From NCBI GenBank assembly GCA_947629805.1, contig CANRFE010000067.1, positions 1 to 6,963 on the forward strand: a stretch of DNA of 6,963 nucleotides. Direction: 5' to 3'. Under the pieces are notes generated by a model, which had not been told where the DNA came from, ran no database searches, and saw only the letters and a program-made list of their open reading frames with translations. Positions within the stretch are counted from its first letter, which is position 1; each line of letters starts with the position of its first letter. Below are positions 5,073 through 6,963 of the stretch, in pieces. This stretch comes from an uncultured Clostridia bacterium (GTDB taxonomy: Bacteria > Bacillota > Clostridia > TANB77 > CAG-508). The position numbers and the translations under genes are program-made.

Positions 5073-6881
5073 ATGAAAAACGAAAAGATAAGAAATATAG
5101 CAATTATTGCACACGTAGACCATGGAAAAACAACGTTAGTGGATTGTTTATTAAAACAAAGCCATATTTTTAGAGAAAATGAACAAGTAGCAGAAAGGGT
5201 AATGGATTCAAACGATTTGGAAAAAGAAAGGGGAATTACCATTCTTTCCAAAAATACTTCTGTTATGTATCAGGATATAAAAATCAACATTGTAGATACA
5301 CCAGGGCATGCAGACTTTGGAGGAGAAGTAGAACGTGTTTTAAAAACAGTAGATGGCGTTCTTTTATTAGTAGATGCTTTTGAAGGACCAATGCCACAAA
5401 CAAGAGAAGTGCTAAAAAAATCTTTAGCCCTAAACTTAAAACCAATCGTAGTGATTAATAAAATTGATAGACCAGGTTCAAATCCAGCAAAAGTGGTAGA
5501 TCAAGTATTGGAATTATTCATCGAATTAAATGCAAATGATGACCAATTAGATTTTCCTGTTATTTATGCTTCTGCTAAAAATGGCATTGCCAAAATGAGC
5601 CTAGAAGAAGAAAGCGATAATGTAAATTGTATTTTTGATACCATCATTCAATATATTGATGCACCAAATTGTGAAATAGAAGGACCAGCCCAAATGCTAG
5701 TGTCCAATATTGATTATGATGATTATTTAGGAAGAATTGCAGTAGGAAGAATAGAAAGAGGAAGCATCAAAGCAGGTATGCCAATTTCTATATGCAAAGC
5801 AGATAAAACTACACAAGGAAGAGTCGCAAAACTATTTACTTTCCAAGGCTTAAAAAAGGTAGAAGTAGAAGAAGCCATAGCAGGAGATATTATCGCGTTG
5901 TCTGGTATTGCAGACATTAATATTGGAGACACCATTTGTGACTTTAACAATCCAGAAAAAATTCCTTTTGTAGATATTGATGAACCAACCGTTTCTATGA
6001 CTTTCAGTGTAAATAACGGACCATTTGCAGGAAAAGAAGGGCAATTTATTACTTCCCGCCATATTCGTGATAGATTATGGAAGGAACTAGAAAGAAACGT
6101 TAGCCTTCGTGTGAAAGAGACCGATTCTGCCGACAGCTTTGAAGTATGTGGCAGGGGTGAGTTACATTTATCGGTATTAATTGAAAATATGCGAAGAGAA
6201 GGTTTTGAATTAATGGTTTCCCGTCCAAAGGTTATTTTCAAAGAAATAGATGGGGTACAATGTGAACCAATAGAAAGACTAGTGGTAAACGTACCAGATG
6301 AATCCATTGGAACCGTAATTGAAAAATTAGGAAGACGTAAAGGGGAAATGATGAATATGGAGCCTGCAGAAGCAGGACATACCAAAGTAGAATTTAAAAT
6401 ACCAGCCCGTGGTATTATTGGTTATCGAACGGAATTTTTAACCGATACGAAGGGAGAAGGTACCATGAATTCCATCTTCGATTGCTACGAGCCATATAAA
6501 GGAGAAATTCAGGCAAGAACAAGAGGAGTACTTGTTGCATGGGAGCAAGGAACATCTGTAACGTATGGTTTATACAATGCACAAGAAAGAGGAGAACTTT
6601 TAATTGGAGCAGGAGTAGAAGTATATGAAGGTATGATTGTTGGAATAAATCCAAGAGATGAAGATATTGCTATTAACGTATGCAAAGAAAAACACTTAAC
6701 AAATACAAGAGCTTCTGGTTCAGACGATGCACTTCGTTTAGTACCTCCACTTCAAATGTCTTTAGAAAAAGCCATTGAATTTATAGCAGAAGATGAATTA
6801 GTAGAAGTAACACCAAAAAATATTCGTTTAAGAAAGAAAATATTAGATACCAAAACAAGAGAAAGAGAAGCAAGAAGATAA
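5073..6881 (+). CDS. typA: GTP-binding protein TypA/BipA
   Basis: TypA is a ribosome-associated translational GTPase of the EF-G/LepA class. It is linked to ribosome assembly and growth under stress, notably cold. The 602-residue length is typical. The G domain carries all motifs: AHVDHGKTT (13-21), ERGITI (52-57), DTPGH (75-79), NKID (129-132) and SAK (167-169). Domain II covers about 205-290, an EF-G-III-like domain about 305-390 and an EF-G-V-like domain about 398-480. The family-specific C-terminal region includes RGIIGYRTEFLTDTKGEGT (446-464) and HLTNTRASGSDDALRLVPP (541-559), which separates TypA from EF-G and LepA. The ATG follows AAAGGGG (5058-5064) by eight bases. Its place next to the S1 gene is functionally consistent, as both act on the ribosome. 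I saw no frameshift or missing key residue. Confidence 0.97.
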   Translation: MKNEKIRNIAIIAHVDHGKTTLVDCLLKQSHIFRENEQVAERVMDSNDLEKERGITILSKNTSVMYQDIKINIVDTPGHADFGGEVERVLKTVDGVLLLVDAFEGPMPQTREVLKKSLALNLKPIVVINKIDRPGSNPAKVVDQVLELFIELNANDDQLDFPVIYASAKNGIAKMSLEEESDNVNCIFDTIIQYIDAPNCEIEGPAQMLVSNIDYDDYLGRIAVGRIERGSIKAGMPISICKADKTTQGRVAKLFTFQGLKKVEVEEAIAGDIIALSGIADINIGDTICDFNNPEKIPFVDIDEPTVSMTFSVNNGPFAGKEGQFITSRHIRDRLWKELERNVSLRVKETDSADSFEVCGRGELHLSVLIENMRREGFELMVSRPKVIFKEIDGVQCEPIERLVVNVPDESIGTVIEKLGRRKGEMMNMEPAEAGHTKVEFKIPARGIIGYRTEFLTDTKGEGTMNSIFDCYEPYKGEIQARTRGVLVAWEQGTSVTYGLYNAQERGELLIGAGVEVYEGMIVGINPRDEDIAINVCKEKHLTNTRASGSDDALRLVPPLQMSLEKAIEFIAEDELVEVTPKNIRLRKKILDTKTREREARR

Positions 6882-6886
6882 AACAG

Positions 6887-6920
6887 AAAAAAACCATTTG
6901 TGCAAAACAAGTGGTTTTTC
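6887..6920 (+). terminator. Rho-independent terminator after typA
   Basis: AAAAACCATTTG (6889-6900) pairs over 12 bases, one of them a U-G wobble, with CAAGTGGTTTTT (6908-6919) around the loop TGCAAAA. The T-run forms the 3' side of the stem. It starts within ten bases of the typA stop. Because of the matching A-run on the 5' side it could also act on the opposite strand. Confidence 0.75.
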
Positions 6921-6954
6921 CTATGAAAAAATAAAGGAAAGAGGAAACAAAAAG

Positions 6955-6963
6955 GTGAACAAG
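6955..6963 (+). CDS. Probable start of a further gene (GTG start, cut by window end)
   Basis: GTG AAC AAG at the window end follows GAGG (6941-6944) by ten bases. This matches the layout of the gene at 1474, which starts GTG AAT AAA with GAGGAG ten bases upstream. Only three codons are visible, so nothing can be said about the product. Confidence 0.35.

Noticed and set aside
5723..6385. 220-codon minus-strand open frame inside typA
   Set aside because: It lies wholly opposite the highly conserved typA frame and its translation looks like no known protein.

Overview
The window is very AT-rich with strongly A-biased coding strands (aaa, gaa, aca, gta codons dominate), AGGAGG-type ribosome binding sites and sigma-A-type promoters. 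Together with the gene set (cmk, plsC, a four-domain S1 protein, typA and an Asp23-like protein) this points to a low-GC Firmicute, most likely in Clostridia. No marker here allows a closer assignment. All recognised genes are on the + strand.

Region 1 (1-1196) is the 3' part of a large repetitive surface or secreted protein with Ig-like modules. It ends in a Cys/His-rich tail whose codon usage differs from the repeats. A perfect 14-bp hairpin follows in the 277-base gap, then a consensus extended -10 promoter.

Region 2 (about 1375-3735) reads as an operon: an ATP-binding P-loop protein with a C-terminal Asp23/Gls24-like domain, then cytidylate kinase (cmk), then a PlsC-type acyltransferase one base after cmk, closed by a terminator. 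A 33-bp perfect inverted repeat sits between the first two genes. Its left arm encodes the last 11 residues but one of the P-loop protein, and its right arm ends just before the cmk Shine-Dalgarno sequence. A third, imperfect copy of the repeat core lies in the loop and could pair with the right arm instead. This is the least ordinary structure in the window. It looks like a REP/MITE-type palindrome that has become part of a gene end and a leader.

Region 3 (3779-6920) starts with a perfect-consensus promoter (TTGACA, 17 bases, TATAAT). It carries a four-repeat S1-domain protein (RNA binding, translation) and TypA/BipA (ribosome-associated GTPase), with a weak hairpin between them and a terminator after typA. 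The last nine bases probably open another gene with a GTG start.

The regions 2 and 3 genes are mostly core functions: pyrimidine nucleotide supply, phospholipid synthesis and translation. The cmk-plsC-S1 grouping is common in Firmicutes, although the ispH gene often found between plsC and S1 in Clostridia is absent. I saw no CRISPR array, defence system, transposase gene, tRNA or rRNA. I do not see a complete new system; the best leads are the repeat-built cmk leader, the P-loop/Asp23 fusion and the Cys/His tail of the surface protein.
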